Below are positions 24,389-32,338 of a DNA stretch of 42,069 nucleotides, one piece after another. Where the stretch lies: positions 1 to 42,069 of the forward strand of contig JAGLWT010000053.1 in assembly GCA_023133295.1 (NCBI GenBank), written 5' to 3'. The DNA comes from a bacterium (GTDB lineage: Bacteria > AUK180). The position numbers and the translations under genes are program-made. Within the stretch, counting starts at the first letter, position 1; each line of letters opens with the position of its first letter. A model generated the notes under the pieces. That model searched no databases. It was not told where the DNA came from and worked only from the letters and a program-made list of their open reading frames with translations.

Positions 24389-25516
24389 TTATTTATAAAC
24401 GAACCATTTTCCGAAAAGCGGTGTTTTTACATCGATCGCCTTCTGCGGGCACATCTCCTGACAGCAATAGCATCTGATGCATTTGCCGTAATCATATACC
24501 GGCGGGTTCTCCTTTCCCTTCTTATAAGAGAGCGCTTTGGGGTCAATGGGGCATGCCTCTATACAGATGCCGCATTTCACGCATTTCTGTGCCTCGATAA
24601 ACGGCTTTCTCAATATCAACGATTTTAGAATATTTAACTTCGAGAAGCTCTCGTTTTTCACCGGTCGCTTAATTACATTAAAATCTTTTTTGATGAGCTC
24701 TTCGGGATCATCTCCCAGTATTTCAAGATCATCCATGAATCCCAGCCCTTCGCTCTGTCCGAAGACATTCGTCGGTACATATTCCGGATCAAGGTCAATG
24801 AGCTTACAGAATAAACTGTCCACTGCCACAGGATCCTTTGATGCGATGATAACGCCCATATGCCGGGGGTCTCCTGCTCCGGGGCCATTGCCCTCCATCG
24901 CTATAACACCGTCCATTATATGAAGTGCGGGCCTTAAAAGAAGATTTAAGTCGATGAGCATTCGCGAAAAAGATAATGCGTCGGGGTATTTTGCGTGAAA
25001 ACCGGCCTTATTAAGGCCATAGACCAGTCCGAGCGAGTTCTTAACTGCACCGGTTATTTTTGTCAGCTGATGTGTTTTCATCTTGCATATATTGATCACG
25101 GAATCAGCTTCCAAAGCGGCATAGGCGATCTCAAAATTTTTACAGGTCCGCCCCTCGGGAAAACTCACGGTTTTACCGGAGTTGAATTTTCCCATCTTCA
25201 ATCCGTATTTTTCTCCGATATCAAATATTCCCGCCTTCTGAGCGACCTTTTTCGGCGATCCGAATCCTGGGGAATCGCCGTAAAAAAACTCCTTATTGTT
25301 ATTTGCGAATACCTTGATCACTGCTTCGAAAACAGCGGGATTCGTGGTGACGGCCTTTTCAGGGACTTTTGCCGAAAGAAGATTGGGTTTAAGCAGTATC
25401 CGTTTTCCCTTAACAAGTTCTTCCGGCCCGCCAAGAAGCATCACGGCTCTTTTGACCGCCTCGAATACATTCTCCGAATCATAGGAATCACATTTCACAA
25501 GCGCGACTTCTGACAT
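24389..25516 (-). CDS. DUF362 protein with C-terminal 2x[4Fe-4S] ferredoxin domain
   Basis: 375 residues. The DUF362 part spans about 1-290 (GKRILLKPNLLS, TTNPAVFEAV, NICKMKTHQLTKITGAVKN, GPGAGDPRHMGVIIAS). A ferredoxin domain with two complete clusters follows: CVKCGICIEACP (about 314-325) and CIRCYCCQEMCP (about 344-355). DUF362 proteins are iron-sulfur proteins with unknown reactions, often placed with redox or cofactor enzymes. GAGGAG precedes the ATG. It follows capA by 26 bases on the same strand, so it is probably read from the capA promoter. Confidence 0.92.
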   Translation of the reverse strand: MSEVALVKCDSYDSENVFEAVKRAVMLLGGPEELVKGKRILLKPNLLSAKVPEKAVTTNPAVFEAVIKVFANNNKEFFYGDSPGFGSPKKVAQKAGIFDIGEKYGLKMGKFNSGKTVSFPEGRTCKNFEIAYAALEADSVINICKMKTHQLTKITGAVKNSLGLVYGLNKAGFHAKYPDALSFSRMLIDLNLLLRPALHIMDGVIAMEGNGPGAGDPRHMGVIIASKDPVAVDSLFCKLIDLDPEYVPTNVFGQSEGLGFMDDLEILGDDPEELIKKDFNVIKRPVKNESFSKLNILKSLILRKPFIEAQKCVKCGICIEACPIDPKALSYKKGKENPPVYDYGKCIRCYCCQEMCPQKAIDVKTPLFGKWFVYK

Positions 25517-25542
25517 ATCGATAACTCCTCTACATTAATGTG

Positions 25543-26571
25543 TTATTTTATGGAAATTTCCCCTTCATCGCTTATATGAAGAGGTGTGTCTGGAAAATCT
25601 GTCTTTGTGAGCTCCTGTATCAATCCGATGGTAGTTTTTTCGGGGTCATGATGAGGTATGCCGCGGTCAAGCAGAATAACGGGATGTATCCTGCCGGACT
25701 TGAAGAATCCGTGCTCATCCATTTCAATTTCTAATATCAGGGAGTATTTCAATGTAGCCTTCATACTGAAACTTCCGTAGGTGCAGAAATTACCAAGAGA
25801 ATAGGCGATCAGCCGTCCGCCGTAGATTTCCATTGCCCTGGGCAGATGCGGCCCATGCCCCAATACGAGGTCCGCTCCTGCCTCTACGGCGCTCCTTGCG
25901 AATGCGACGACATTTCCCCGCGGGGTTTTCCCCATATATTCCATCTTGTCGGATGTATGCGCCGCAGCCGTTCCCTCCGCTCCGCCGTGAAAGGTCACGA
26001 TGAGGATATCAACTTTGCCGCGGTTCTCGGATACCCTGCGCATCGTACTTTCAAGGTCCAGTATTGAATTGAAATAATCATTCCAATAGAATCCCATGAT
26101 GCCGATCTTTAATCCATTTCTATTGACAATTGTCAATGTATCTCTTAGCCCTGTATATTTGAGGTCGTTTAACTGCAGTGTGAAGATCGTGTCTGAAAGC
26201 CCGTCCTCGCCGAAATCCCGAGAATGATTATTGGCGATATTAAGGACATCAAATCCCGCGCTCTTAAGGTATTGCGCATAATATATCGGCATATTAAAGG
26301 CGTAATACTTCCCTGTACCTACATTTTTCTCGCTCTTATTGTAAACAGAGAAAACCCCTTCGAGATTTCCCAGCAGCAGGTCGCTGCCTTTAAGCGTGTC
26401 CTCGACATTCAGAAATAATCCCTTTCCGTCATCAGGGGGCAGATTAGGGGTGGGATACTTGGTCCCCATCATAATATCGCCGACGGCTTTGATCGTCACC
26501 GTTTGCGCGGACGCGTGGCTTGCGCCGAATAGGAGGGATATCGTAAGAAGCAGGGCCAATGAGATCTTCAT
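25543..26571 (-). CDS. CapA family (PGA_cap) secreted protein
   Basis: 342 residues. A signal peptide (1-22, ending ASA-Q) directs export. The metallophosphatase-like PGA_cap domain shows VGDIMMG (about 31-37), LLGNLEGVFS, NIANNHSRDFGEDG, TFHGGAEG and LGHGPHLPRAMEIYGGRLIAYSLGNF. Members take part in poly-gamma-glutamate capsule formation in Bacillus but occur widely without PgsB/PgsC, which are not seen here. The role may therefore be a general envelope phosphoesterase. The promoter predicts a leaderless mRNA: CATAAT is 6 bases before the ATG. Confidence 0.9.
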   Translation of the reverse strand: MKISLALLLTISLLFGASHASAQTVTIKAVGDIMMGTKYPTPNLPPDDGKGLFLNVEDTLKGSDLLLGNLEGVFSVYNKSEKNVGTGKYYAFNMPIYYAQYLKSAGFDVLNIANNHSRDFGEDGLSDTIFTLQLNDLKYTGLRDTLTIVNRNGLKIGIMGFYWNDYFNSILDLESTMRRVSENRGKVDILIVTFHGGAEGTAAAHTSDKMEYMGKTPRGNVVAFARSAVEAGADLVLGHGPHLPRAMEIYGGRLIAYSLGNFCTYGSFSMKATLKYSLILEIEMDEHGFFKSGRIHPVILLDRGIPHHDPEKTTIGLIQELTKTDFPDTPLHISDEGEISIK

Positions 26572-26577
26572 AAATTG

Positions 26578-26606
26578 ATTATGCCATTATGCGGTGGAAT
26601 ATGCAA
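26578..26606 (-). promoter_or_regulatory. capA promoter (leaderless)
   Basis: TTGCAT (26606-26601), 17-base spacer, CATAAT (26583-26578), then six bases (CAATTT) before the ATG at 26571. No ribosome site can fit. CATAATGG occurs as a direct repeat just upstream of the -10 box. Confidence 0.6.
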
Positions 26607-26946
26607 GAAAGAAAAAAGGAGGTTAGAGATTAGAGGATGGAGGTTAGTTAAAGAGAGATTGGGGACGGTGGTAGAAAAAGTAGAAAATTGCCCTAAATAA
26701 AGCTATGTTCGAGGGCGTGTCGGTGGAAGTGGACTTGATCAATTTTCCTATGATAGTACGGTATAATTAATTGCATCCGTAGGAGTTCTGGAAATGCCTA
26801 CTTTGTCCATCATTAATTAACTGGGTTAGGGATGAGAAAGTAATGAAAATAGAGTAGTTGCGTATTTGGTTAAATACGGAAATGATATTGAAAGAAATTT
26901 GGGATGACCGTAGATAGGTCAGAAAGGTTCGACATTATATTCGATC
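26607..26946. other. Intergenic region without a recognised gene
   Basis: It contains GGAGGTTAGAG-type words (26620-26655, also seen at 2161) and TTGGGGACGGT at about 26660, a word reminiscent of REP/RAYT repeats. A stretch near 26690-26940 has no long frame on either strand. I see no tRNA or terminator. Confidence 0.45.
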
Positions 26947-27423
26947 TTAATGGCTGGAACTTTTATCCTTTTCTTTTTTCGCAAGCAATAATATTTCCAG
27001 ATCGGCCTTATCCTGTGCTCGATTTGTCGATTTCTTATTTTTAATCAATTCATCTAAACCAATAAAAAAGACATCTGTTTTTCCATAGGTTCCCTTTTCC
27101 TTATTCTCCCAGATTTTCTCAAAGCTGCAGCCGTCAATGGAGGTGATCAGGTCAATTCTTATCGGTTCATACCCCAATTGAATTATTTTTCCCGGGACAG
27201 AAAAATCACTTGCGGAAAGGTCCAGATCTTTAAAGCCGAATTCTTCCAAAGCTTTAATAATATTTTCACCATTCGTTAGATCGGGCTGAACTAATATGTC
27301 TATATCTTTTGTATATCTCGGAGAAGAGTGCAGGGCCATGGCAAATGCACCGACGATGCAGTACTTCACTCTATTTCTGTTCAATAATTTTATAAAATCT
27401 TCGTAATCCTTTTCTAATCTCAT
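26947..27423 (-). CDS. Nucleotidyltransferase (MNT/DUF6036-like), second gene of a toxin-antitoxin-like pair
   Basis: About 158 residues. The nucleotidyltransferase core is visible: VGAFAMALHSSPRYTKDIDILVQ (split here as VGAFAMALH and RYTKDIDIL), where the DxD pair binds metal. A later Asp in RIDLI completes the triad. The LDELI...QDKADLEIL tail matches AbiEii/MNT-type domains that sense or modify a partner. The ATG at 27423 is preferred over 27438 because MxLEKDYEDF is the typical start of this family. It overlaps the upstream 67-residue gene by 53 bases in another frame, so the two are coupled. Such proteins usually function in toxin-antitoxin or regulatory modules; activity here is inferred. 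Confidence 0.78.
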   Translation of the reverse strand: MRLEKDYEDFIKLLNRNRVKYCIVGAFAMALHSSPRYTKDIDILVQPDLTNGENIIKALEEFGFKDLDLSASDFSVPGKIIQLGYEPIRIDLITSIDGCSFEKIWENKEKGTYGKTDVFFIGLDELIKNKKSTNRAQDKADLEILLLAKKEKDKSSSH

Positions 27424-27574
27424 CTTTTGAAACCCCATTCATCTTAAAATATTCGTCTCTTAATAACTGCATAATATCCAATCGCTCTTCCGGCGTCATG
27501 TTCAAATAGTATTGTATGTCGAATTTTTCAGCCTCTTCAAAAGATTTCGGCCTGTTCATCCATATTTTTTTCAT
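27371..27574 (-). CDS. 67-residue partner of the nucleotidyltransferase
   Basis: A small charged helical protein. It begins MKKIWMNRPKSFEEAEKFD, contains MTPEERLDIMQLLRDEYF, and ends in a basic segment. I recall similar short proteins with the YYLxMTPEERL pattern next to nucleotidyltransferases, but no function is assigned. Expression is from its own promoter (27589-27617), with a palindrome over the start site, typical of self-regulated toxin-antitoxin operons. There is no ribosome site; the leader would be about 8 bases. Its last 18 codons overlap the next gene in a different frame. Confidence 0.65.
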   Translation of the reverse strand: MKKIWMNRPKSFEEAEKFDIQYYLNMTPEERLDIMQLLRDEYFKMNGVSKDEIRKGLRRFYKIIEQK

Positions 27575-27591
27575 AATATCTCGAAGATATT
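27575..27591 (-). promoter_or_regulatory. Operator-like palindrome at the start site of the nucleotidyltransferase pair
   Basis: A perfect palindrome AATATCT-CGA-AGATATT overlaps the last three bases of the -10 box and the predicted start, and ends directly before the ATG. Its position suits autorepression. Confidence 0.6.
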
Positions 27592-27617
27592 ATAATTGAT
27601 AATTGGCAAAGAGTCAA
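27589..27617 (-). promoter_or_regulatory. Promoter of the nucleotidyltransferase pair
   Basis: TTGACT (27617-27612), 17-base spacer, TATAAT (27594-27589): one of the best sigma70 matches in the window. It is back-to-back with the ileS promoter, with the -35 boxes 13 bases apart. Confidence 0.75.
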
Positions 27618-27630
27618 ATTAGGTAAAATT

Positions 27631-27658
27631 TTGACATGTAGAATTATTATGATAAAAT
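27631..27658 (+). promoter_or_regulatory. ileS operon promoter
   Basis: A perfect TTGACA (27631-27636) and TAAAAT (27653-27658) with a 16-base spacer. AGGAG at 27674-27678 is 6 bases before the ileS ATG. No T-box leader fits in the short distance. Confidence 0.65.
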
Positions 27659-27684
27659 ACACGATTCATTTGCAGGAGTAGAAA

Positions 27685-30402
27685 ATGTCCGCTAAAGACA
27701 ATAAAGAGTTTTTAAATCTGTTGAAAACCGATTTTTCCATGAGGGCCAATCTTTCGGATAAAGAGCCCAAGTTAGTTGAATTCTGGGACAAGGACGACAT
27801 CTATGGGAAGATCATCGACAGAAACAAGGATGGGGATAAGAAGATACTGCATGACGGCCCTCCGTATGCTAACGGGCATCTTCATATCGGCCATGCCCTG
27901 AATAAGATATTGAAGGATTTTGTAGTTAAATATTATTGGGCGAAGGGGTATCATTCTCCGTATGTCCCGGGCTGGGATTGCCACGGCCTGCCCATTGAAC
28001 TCAAGGTCAAGGGTGATTATAAGGGTGACGATGTCACGATTTTCAGAAAAAAGTGCCGGGATTATGCCGCCAAATTCATTGAGATCCAAAAAGAGGAATT
28101 CAAATCCCTTGGTATCCTCGGAGATTGGGAATATCCCTACTTCACAATGGATCATGATTATGAAGCGGATATCTTAGAGGCCTTCAATAAGATGTACCGA
28201 AAAGGGTATATTTATAAAGGGAGCAAGCCTATTCACTGGTGTTTTTCATGTCAGACCGCCCTGGCTGAAGCAGAGGTGGAATTTGAAGACCACACATCCC
28301 CCAGTATTTATGTGAAAATGCCTCTACTGTCAGAAGAGAATACTTCCTTGGTCATCTGGACCACAACACCGTGGACGCTTCCCGCGAATCTTGCCGTCAC
28401 GGTCCATCCGAAATTTGTTTATACAAGGGTGAAGGTCGGAGATGAGATCTGGATCATAGCCAGGGATCTTCTGTCAAAGGCCATGGAAGAAATGGAAATT
28501 TCAGAATATGAAGTGCTTTCAGAGGAAAAGGGAAAGCAACTTGAAGGGTTGAAATATTCCCACCCTCTTTTAGATAAAGAATGTCCTGTTATACTGGGCG
28601 ATCATGTTACTTTGGAGCAGGGAACGGGCTGTGTACATACCGCTCCCGGGCACGGTGCCGATGATTTTCAGGTAGGTAAGAAATACGGCCTTGATATCTT
28701 CGCCCCCGTCGATGACAAGGGCAGGTTCACTGATGAGTTCAAGATGTTCGAGGGAATGCATATCTTCAAAGCAAATCCCCTTATAGTAGAGAAACTTAAA
28801 GAAAAAGGGCTGCTTGTGAAATACGCAGAGTTCAGCCATTCATATCCGCATTGCTGGCGTTGTCACAAGCCCCTGATCTTCAGGGCGACCCCTCAATGGT
28901 TCATTGATACGATGAATGAAAAATTGAAATCATCCGTATTGAGATTTTCCAAGGACACCCAATGGGTTCCCAAATGGGGCGAGACCCGTTTTGTAAATAT
29001 GATAGAGAACCGTGTTGATTGGTGTATATCGCGCCAGCGCAGCTGGGGCGTTCCCATTCCTTCTCTTGTTTGTGAAGAATGTGAGGAAGAATTCATCGAC
29101 GCTGATTTTACCGATACACTTGTCGAGCAGATAAGAAAAGACTCTACAGATATATGGTTCTCAAAGGAGCTTAAAGACCTTGAACCGGGAAATGTCAAAT
29201 GTCCTTCCTGCGGTTCTACCAAGTTAAAAAAGGGATCCAATATCCTGGATGTCTGGTTTGATTCCGGAGTATCGTGGTATGCTGTCGTTAAGAAAAAAAT
29301 GGGTGAAGATGTTCCCGTAGATATGTATTTGGAAGGTACCGATCAATACCGCGGATGGTTCCAGTCCAGCATGTGGCCCGCTGCCGGAATAACCGGCTCG
29401 CCTCCTTATAAGAAGGTTCTGACACATGGATTTTCCCTTGACGCGAACGGCCGGCCTATGTCCAAATCACGCGGAAATGTTATTTCTCCCCTGGATGTGA
29501 TAAAACAGTACGGTGCCGAGATATTAAGATTATGGGTATCCAGCGTCGATTATACGGAGGATTTCCGATTCTCCCATAATGTTTTGAAACAGACCGTTGA
29601 CACCTATAAGAATATCAGAAATAAGTTGCGTTTTTCTTTAATGAACATTGAAGATTTCGACCCGCAGAAAGATCAGATCGAATATTCAGAATTGCTGACG
29701 CTTGACCGGTGGGCATTGAATCAGCTGTATATCCTGATCAATAAGCTGGATTCCGCCTATGAGAGATTCGAGTTCCATAAGATCTACCATCTGCTGACAG
29801 AATTCTCTACTGTAACATTGAGCGCGCAGTATTTTGATATGATTAAATCACGGCTCTATACATCACCTTCGAGATCAAAGGAGCGGCGTTCCGCGCAGAC
29901 AGTCCTCTTTCATATGGTGAAACTCCTTGTCCAGCGAATGTCTCCCGTTCTTTCCTTCACGGCGGAAGAAGTATTTAAATACCTCTTCTCTGAAAAGGAA
30001 TCGGTCTTTCTTGAGGGATGGGACGATATTCCGGCAGAATGGGCGGAGTGGGACCGCGAATTGGACATAATGTTCGAATTACGGGATAAGGTTCAGAAGA
30101 TCATGGAGGATCTGAGGGCAAATAAAGAGATCGGACTCTCATTGGATGCCTCTCTTACGCTTTCCTTCAATAATGATAAATTTGAAGAGATATTGAATAA
30201 TTTCGACCTTCGAGAGTTCTTCATAGTTTCAGAGGTTATTCTCAAGAAAGACATGAAGATGCCCGAAACATATAAGATAGATATCAGTAAAGCGCCGGGA
30301 GAGAAATGTTCCCGCTGCTGGAGTTATAATACCGAATTGTCTGCGGAGGGCATCTGCCGCCGCTGCGAAGAACAGATCGATAGATGGAATGAGGAGGGAT
30401 AG
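27685..30402 (+). CDS. ileS: Isoleucine-tRNA ligase
   Basis: 905 residues. The HIGH motif is in YANGHLHIGHALNK (67-70), the editing domain (CP1) includes VIWTTTPWTLPANLAVTVHP, and the WCISRQRSWGVPIP segment is typical. The KMSKS loop reads PMSKS (about 591-595), a substitution at its first residue. A C-terminal zinc finger has CSRCW and CRRC. It charges tRNA-Ile with isoleucine and edits valine. It leads the operon ileS-dksA-lspA-lgt-unknown-rluD; the next ATG starts on the base after its stop. Length is normal. Confidence 0.98.
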   Translation: MSAKDNKEFLNLLKTDFSMRANLSDKEPKLVEFWDKDDIYGKIIDRNKDGDKKILHDGPPYANGHLHIGHALNKILKDFVVKYYWAKGYHSPYVPGWDCHGLPIELKVKGDYKGDDVTIFRKKCRDYAAKFIEIQKEEFKSLGILGDWEYPYFTMDHDYEADILEAFNKMYRKGYIYKGSKPIHWCFSCQTALAEAEVEFEDHTSPSIYVKMPLLSEENTSLVIWTTTPWTLPANLAVTVHPKFVYTRVKVGDEIWIIARDLLSKAMEEMEISEYEVLSEEKGKQLEGLKYSHPLLDKECPVILGDHVTLEQGTGCVHTAPGHGADDFQVGKKYGLDIFAPVDDKGRFTDEFKMFEGMHIFKANPLIVEKLKEKGLLVKYAEFSHSYPHCWRCHKPLIFRATPQWFIDTMNEKLKSSVLRFSKDTQWVPKWGETRFVNMIENRVDWCISRQRSWGVPIPSLVCEECEEEFIDADFTDTLVEQIRKDSTDIWFSKELKDLEPGNVKCPSCGSTKLKKGSNILDVWFDSGVSWYAVVKKKMGEDVPVDMYLEGTDQYRGWFQSSMWPAAGITGSPPYKKVLTHGFSLDANGRPMSKSRGNVISPLDVIKQYGAEILRLWVSSVDYTEDFRFSHNVLKQTVDTYKNIRNKLRFSLMNIEDFDPQKDQIEYSELLTLDRWALNQLYILINKLDSAYERFEFHKIYHLLTEFSTVTLSAQYFDMIKSRLYTSPSRSKERRSAQTVLFHMVKLLVQRMSPVLSFTAEEVFKYLFSEKESVFLEGWDDIPAEWAEWDRELDIMFELRDKVQKIMEDLRANKEIGLSLDASLTLSFNNDKFEEILNNFDLREFFIVSEVILKKDMKMPETYKIDISKAPGEKCSRCWSYNTELSAEGICRRCEEQIDRWNEEG

Positions 30403-30768
30403 ATGAAAAGCAAAGAACTTGAAAGCTATAAGAGAATACTCATTGAATTGAAAAGAAGTATTGAAAATGCTCTTGACGGTTTGAATGAGGATGTGATCAC
30501 CCCGAGTGACAGCACCTCTCATTATCCGGATGATCCCAGTCTTATGGCTGGGGACGAGTTTGAAAAAGCAAAATCGTACAATATTATCAATGTTGACCAA
30601 TCGATACTTGAATTGGTGGATAATGCCATTGACAGGGTCGAGAACGGTAATTACGGCGTTTGCAGCGGATGCGGAAAAGAGATAGAAAAAGGCAGGTTAA
30701 ATTCAAAACCCTATGCGGAATACTGTGTTTCCTGCCGGGAAAAACTGGAAAAAGAAGGTAAGGTCTGA
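30403..30768 (+). CDS. DksA/TraR-type zinc-finger protein
   Basis: 121 residues. An N-terminal coiled-coil region with acidic residues is followed by a C4 zinc finger (CSGCG...CVSC, about 87-112) in the DksA/TraR arrangement GNYGVCSGCGKEI. DksA-like factors insert into the RNA polymerase secondary channel and often act with ppGpp. The family is commonly found between ileS and lspA. The ATG directly abuts the ileS stop. The coiled-coil tip acidic pair of true DksA is not obvious, so its effect on transcription is uncertain. Confidence 0.88.
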   Translation: MKSKELESYKRILIELKRSIENALDGLNEDVITPSDSTSHYPDDPSLMAGDEFEKAKSYNIINVDQSILELVDNAIDRVENGNYGVCSGCGKEIEKGRLNSKPYAEYCVSCREKLEKEGKV

Positions 30769-30772
30769 TCTC

Positions 30773-31246
30773 TTGAAGAAACATCTCTTCTTTTCCATTA
30801 CCGCGATCGTCTTTGCCCTTGATCTCGGGGTAAAGTATTTAGTGAAGTACATTTTGAGTGACCCGTTCGGGAGCATCACGGTGATCCCCGGGTTTTTCAG
30901 GATCGTATATGTTGAGAACCACGGCCTTCTTTTTGGATTTTTTTCCCGCATGCCCCTGTGGATAAAACTGGCGGCAATGCTTGTCGGCATCCTTTTTCTG
31001 GGGTACTATGTTTTCCGTCACTATAATGAATTTCTTAAAGGTGAGTTATGGGCCTTTGCTCTTATATTCGGCGGCGGTCTCGGAAATATTATTGATAGAA
31101 TGATAAACGGCGCTGTTTTTGACTTCCTTCTTCTTTATATTAAGAACCGTCAATGGCCGACCTTCAATGTCGCGGATATCTGTATAGATGTCGGCATCGG
31201 GCTTTACATCCTCATGCAGTTCACAGGTAGAAAAAATGCATCCTGA
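30773..31246 (+). CDS. lspA: Lipoprotein signal peptidase (signal peptidase II)
   Basis: About 157 residues from a TTG at 30773, five bases after the dksA stop, with AAGGT upstream. A longer frame from 30713 lies inside dksA and adds a non-membrane stretch, so it is rejected. Four TM helices are visible. The two catalytic aspartates lie in GNIIDRMINGAVFDF and FNVADICID. It cleaves the signal peptide of diacylglyceryl prolipoproteins in the inner membrane. The end overlaps lgt by 11 bases, which places the two sequential lipoprotein-processing enzymes side by side. Confidence 0.95.
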   Translation: MKKHLFFSITAIVFALDLGVKYLVKYILSDPFGSITVIPGFFRIVYVENHGLLFGFFSRMPLWIKLAAMLVGILFLGYYVFRHYNEFLKGELWAFALIFGGGLGNIIDRMINGAVFDFLLLYIKNRQWPTFNVADICIDVGIGLYILMQFTGRKNAS

Positions 31247-31979
31247 AATATTTAGCATAGGTAATTTTGTAATTTCCTATTACGGCCTGATGGTCGCTAT
31301 TGGGGTTTTGGTAGGACTATTGATCGCGCAAAGGCTTGCCTTTTCTGCCGGTATCGACGGAAATAAGGTCTTTGATCTTGGAATAATGCTGGTCATTGCC
31401 GCGATTATCGGCGCACGGTTCTTTTATATTATTCTCAATTGGAAGGACTTCCTGTCTTCACCGATGGATTATATATTTTCCCGCTCGGGCTTTGTTTTTC
31501 TCGGGGGTTTTATCGGTGCATTGGCCTTCGGCATTCCGTATGCGATCCACAAGAAGCTTCATCTTTGGGACCTTGCGGATATCTTCGTCACCGGCTTGGC
31601 TTTCGGCCATGCGGTCGGCCGGCAGGGGTGTCTGCTCAACGGCTGCTGTTATGGAAAGGAAATATGCGAAACCTCATTTTTCGCGACGAGGTTCATGACC
31701 GTTCCCGGCTGGCATATTCCGACACAACTCTTTGAATCATTGGGAGAATTCTTGATCTTTGCCATCCTTCTCATCGTGTTTCCCAAGCGGAAATTCAAGG
31801 GGGAGAATTTTATCATCTATCTGATCATTTACGGTATCTTGAGATTTATCCTGGAGTTTTTCCGCGGTGACTATCAGCATTTGTATGTCTGGGGCCTGAC
31901 CTTCTCTCAGCTTATAATCATTATTTTTGTTCCGGTCATGTCCGGTGTATATTATATCTTAAGAAAATATGGCAGGTAA
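31236..31979 (+). CDS. lgt: Prolipoprotein diacylglyceryl transferase
   Basis: About 247 residues. The ATG at 31236 (MHPEIFSIGNF) matches the usual Lgt start and follows AGGTAG. About seven TM helices are visible. The Lgt signature is HAVGRQGCLLNGCCYGKE, and GILRFILEFFRGD is the conserved C-terminal arginine segment. It transfers diacylglycerol from phosphatidylglycerol to the lipobox cysteine. It would act on the GumN-type lipoprotein at 552. Overlaps lspA upstream and the next small gene downstream (11 bases each), indicating tight coupling. Confidence 0.95.
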   Translation: MHPEIFSIGNFVISYYGLMVAIGVLVGLLIAQRLAFSAGIDGNKVFDLGIMLVIAAIIGARFFYIILNWKDFLSSPMDYIFSRSGFVFLGGFIGALAFGIPYAIHKKLHLWDLADIFVTGLAFGHAVGRQGCLLNGCCYGKEICETSFFATRFMTVPGWHIPTQLFESLGEFLIFAILLIVFPKRKFKGENFIIYLIIYGILRFILEFFRGDYQHLYVWGLTFSQLIIIIFVPVMSGVYYILRKYGR

Positions 31980-32337
31980 ACGAACGATTTTCCTGATCCT
32001 TCTCTTTATAATGATCTCACATTCAGCGCCGTACTGTCTTCCCACGAGTACGGCTTTCCGCTCGTTCCAACTGAGCGCGCCGGAAGGCCCGGATCTCCAA
32101 TTAACATTGGATACGAAGAAGGAATCGTGCTTTAAGAGATCGCTCATTATTTTTCTTTCCTCTCTCCCCCTGACGCTTACCTATTCGCTTCTGGCGTACA
32201 AGTGGTATATGATCTTTGCCACAAGCGATCCTACCTATCCACTCTCCAAAGCGGAAACCACTAATGTCCTTCTGGTGGGGGTCTCTATCTCGGCGGTTTT
32301 CGTTCTTTGGGATATTCTCAGCACTCCGGGCGGATAA
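31969..32337 (+). CDS. Small membrane protein of unknown function between lgt and rluD
   Basis: 122 residues. It has an N-terminal signal/TM segment (about 5-23) and a short polar stretch ending at a lysine-rich KKESCFKRS. Two more hydrophobic helices follow (about 60-80 and 97-115). No family is recognised. The ATG overlaps the lgt stop by 11 bases and rluD begins one base after its stop, so it is embedded in an operon of lipoprotein processing and RNA modification. Whether this placement is functional is unknown. Confidence 0.65.
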   Translation: MAGKRTIFLILLFIMISHSAPYCLPTSTAFRSFQLSAPEGPDLQLTLDTKKESCFKRSLIIFLSSLPLTLTYSLLAYKWYMIFATSDPTYPLSKAETTNVLLVGVSISAVFVLWDILSTPGG

Positions 32338-32338
32338 A

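Noticed and set aside
26125..26140. ATTGACAATTGTCAAT palindrome as another copy of the 87-bp repeat
   Set aside because: It lies inside the capA coding region, lacks the flanking repeat sequence and translates sensibly.
26690..26940. Possible degraded gene or transposase fragment between capA and the nucleotidyltransferase
   Set aside because: Short frames on both strands show no recognisable motif.
27575..27684. T-box leader ahead of ileS
   Set aside because: The predicted start to ATG distance is only about 20 bases, too short for a T-box structure.
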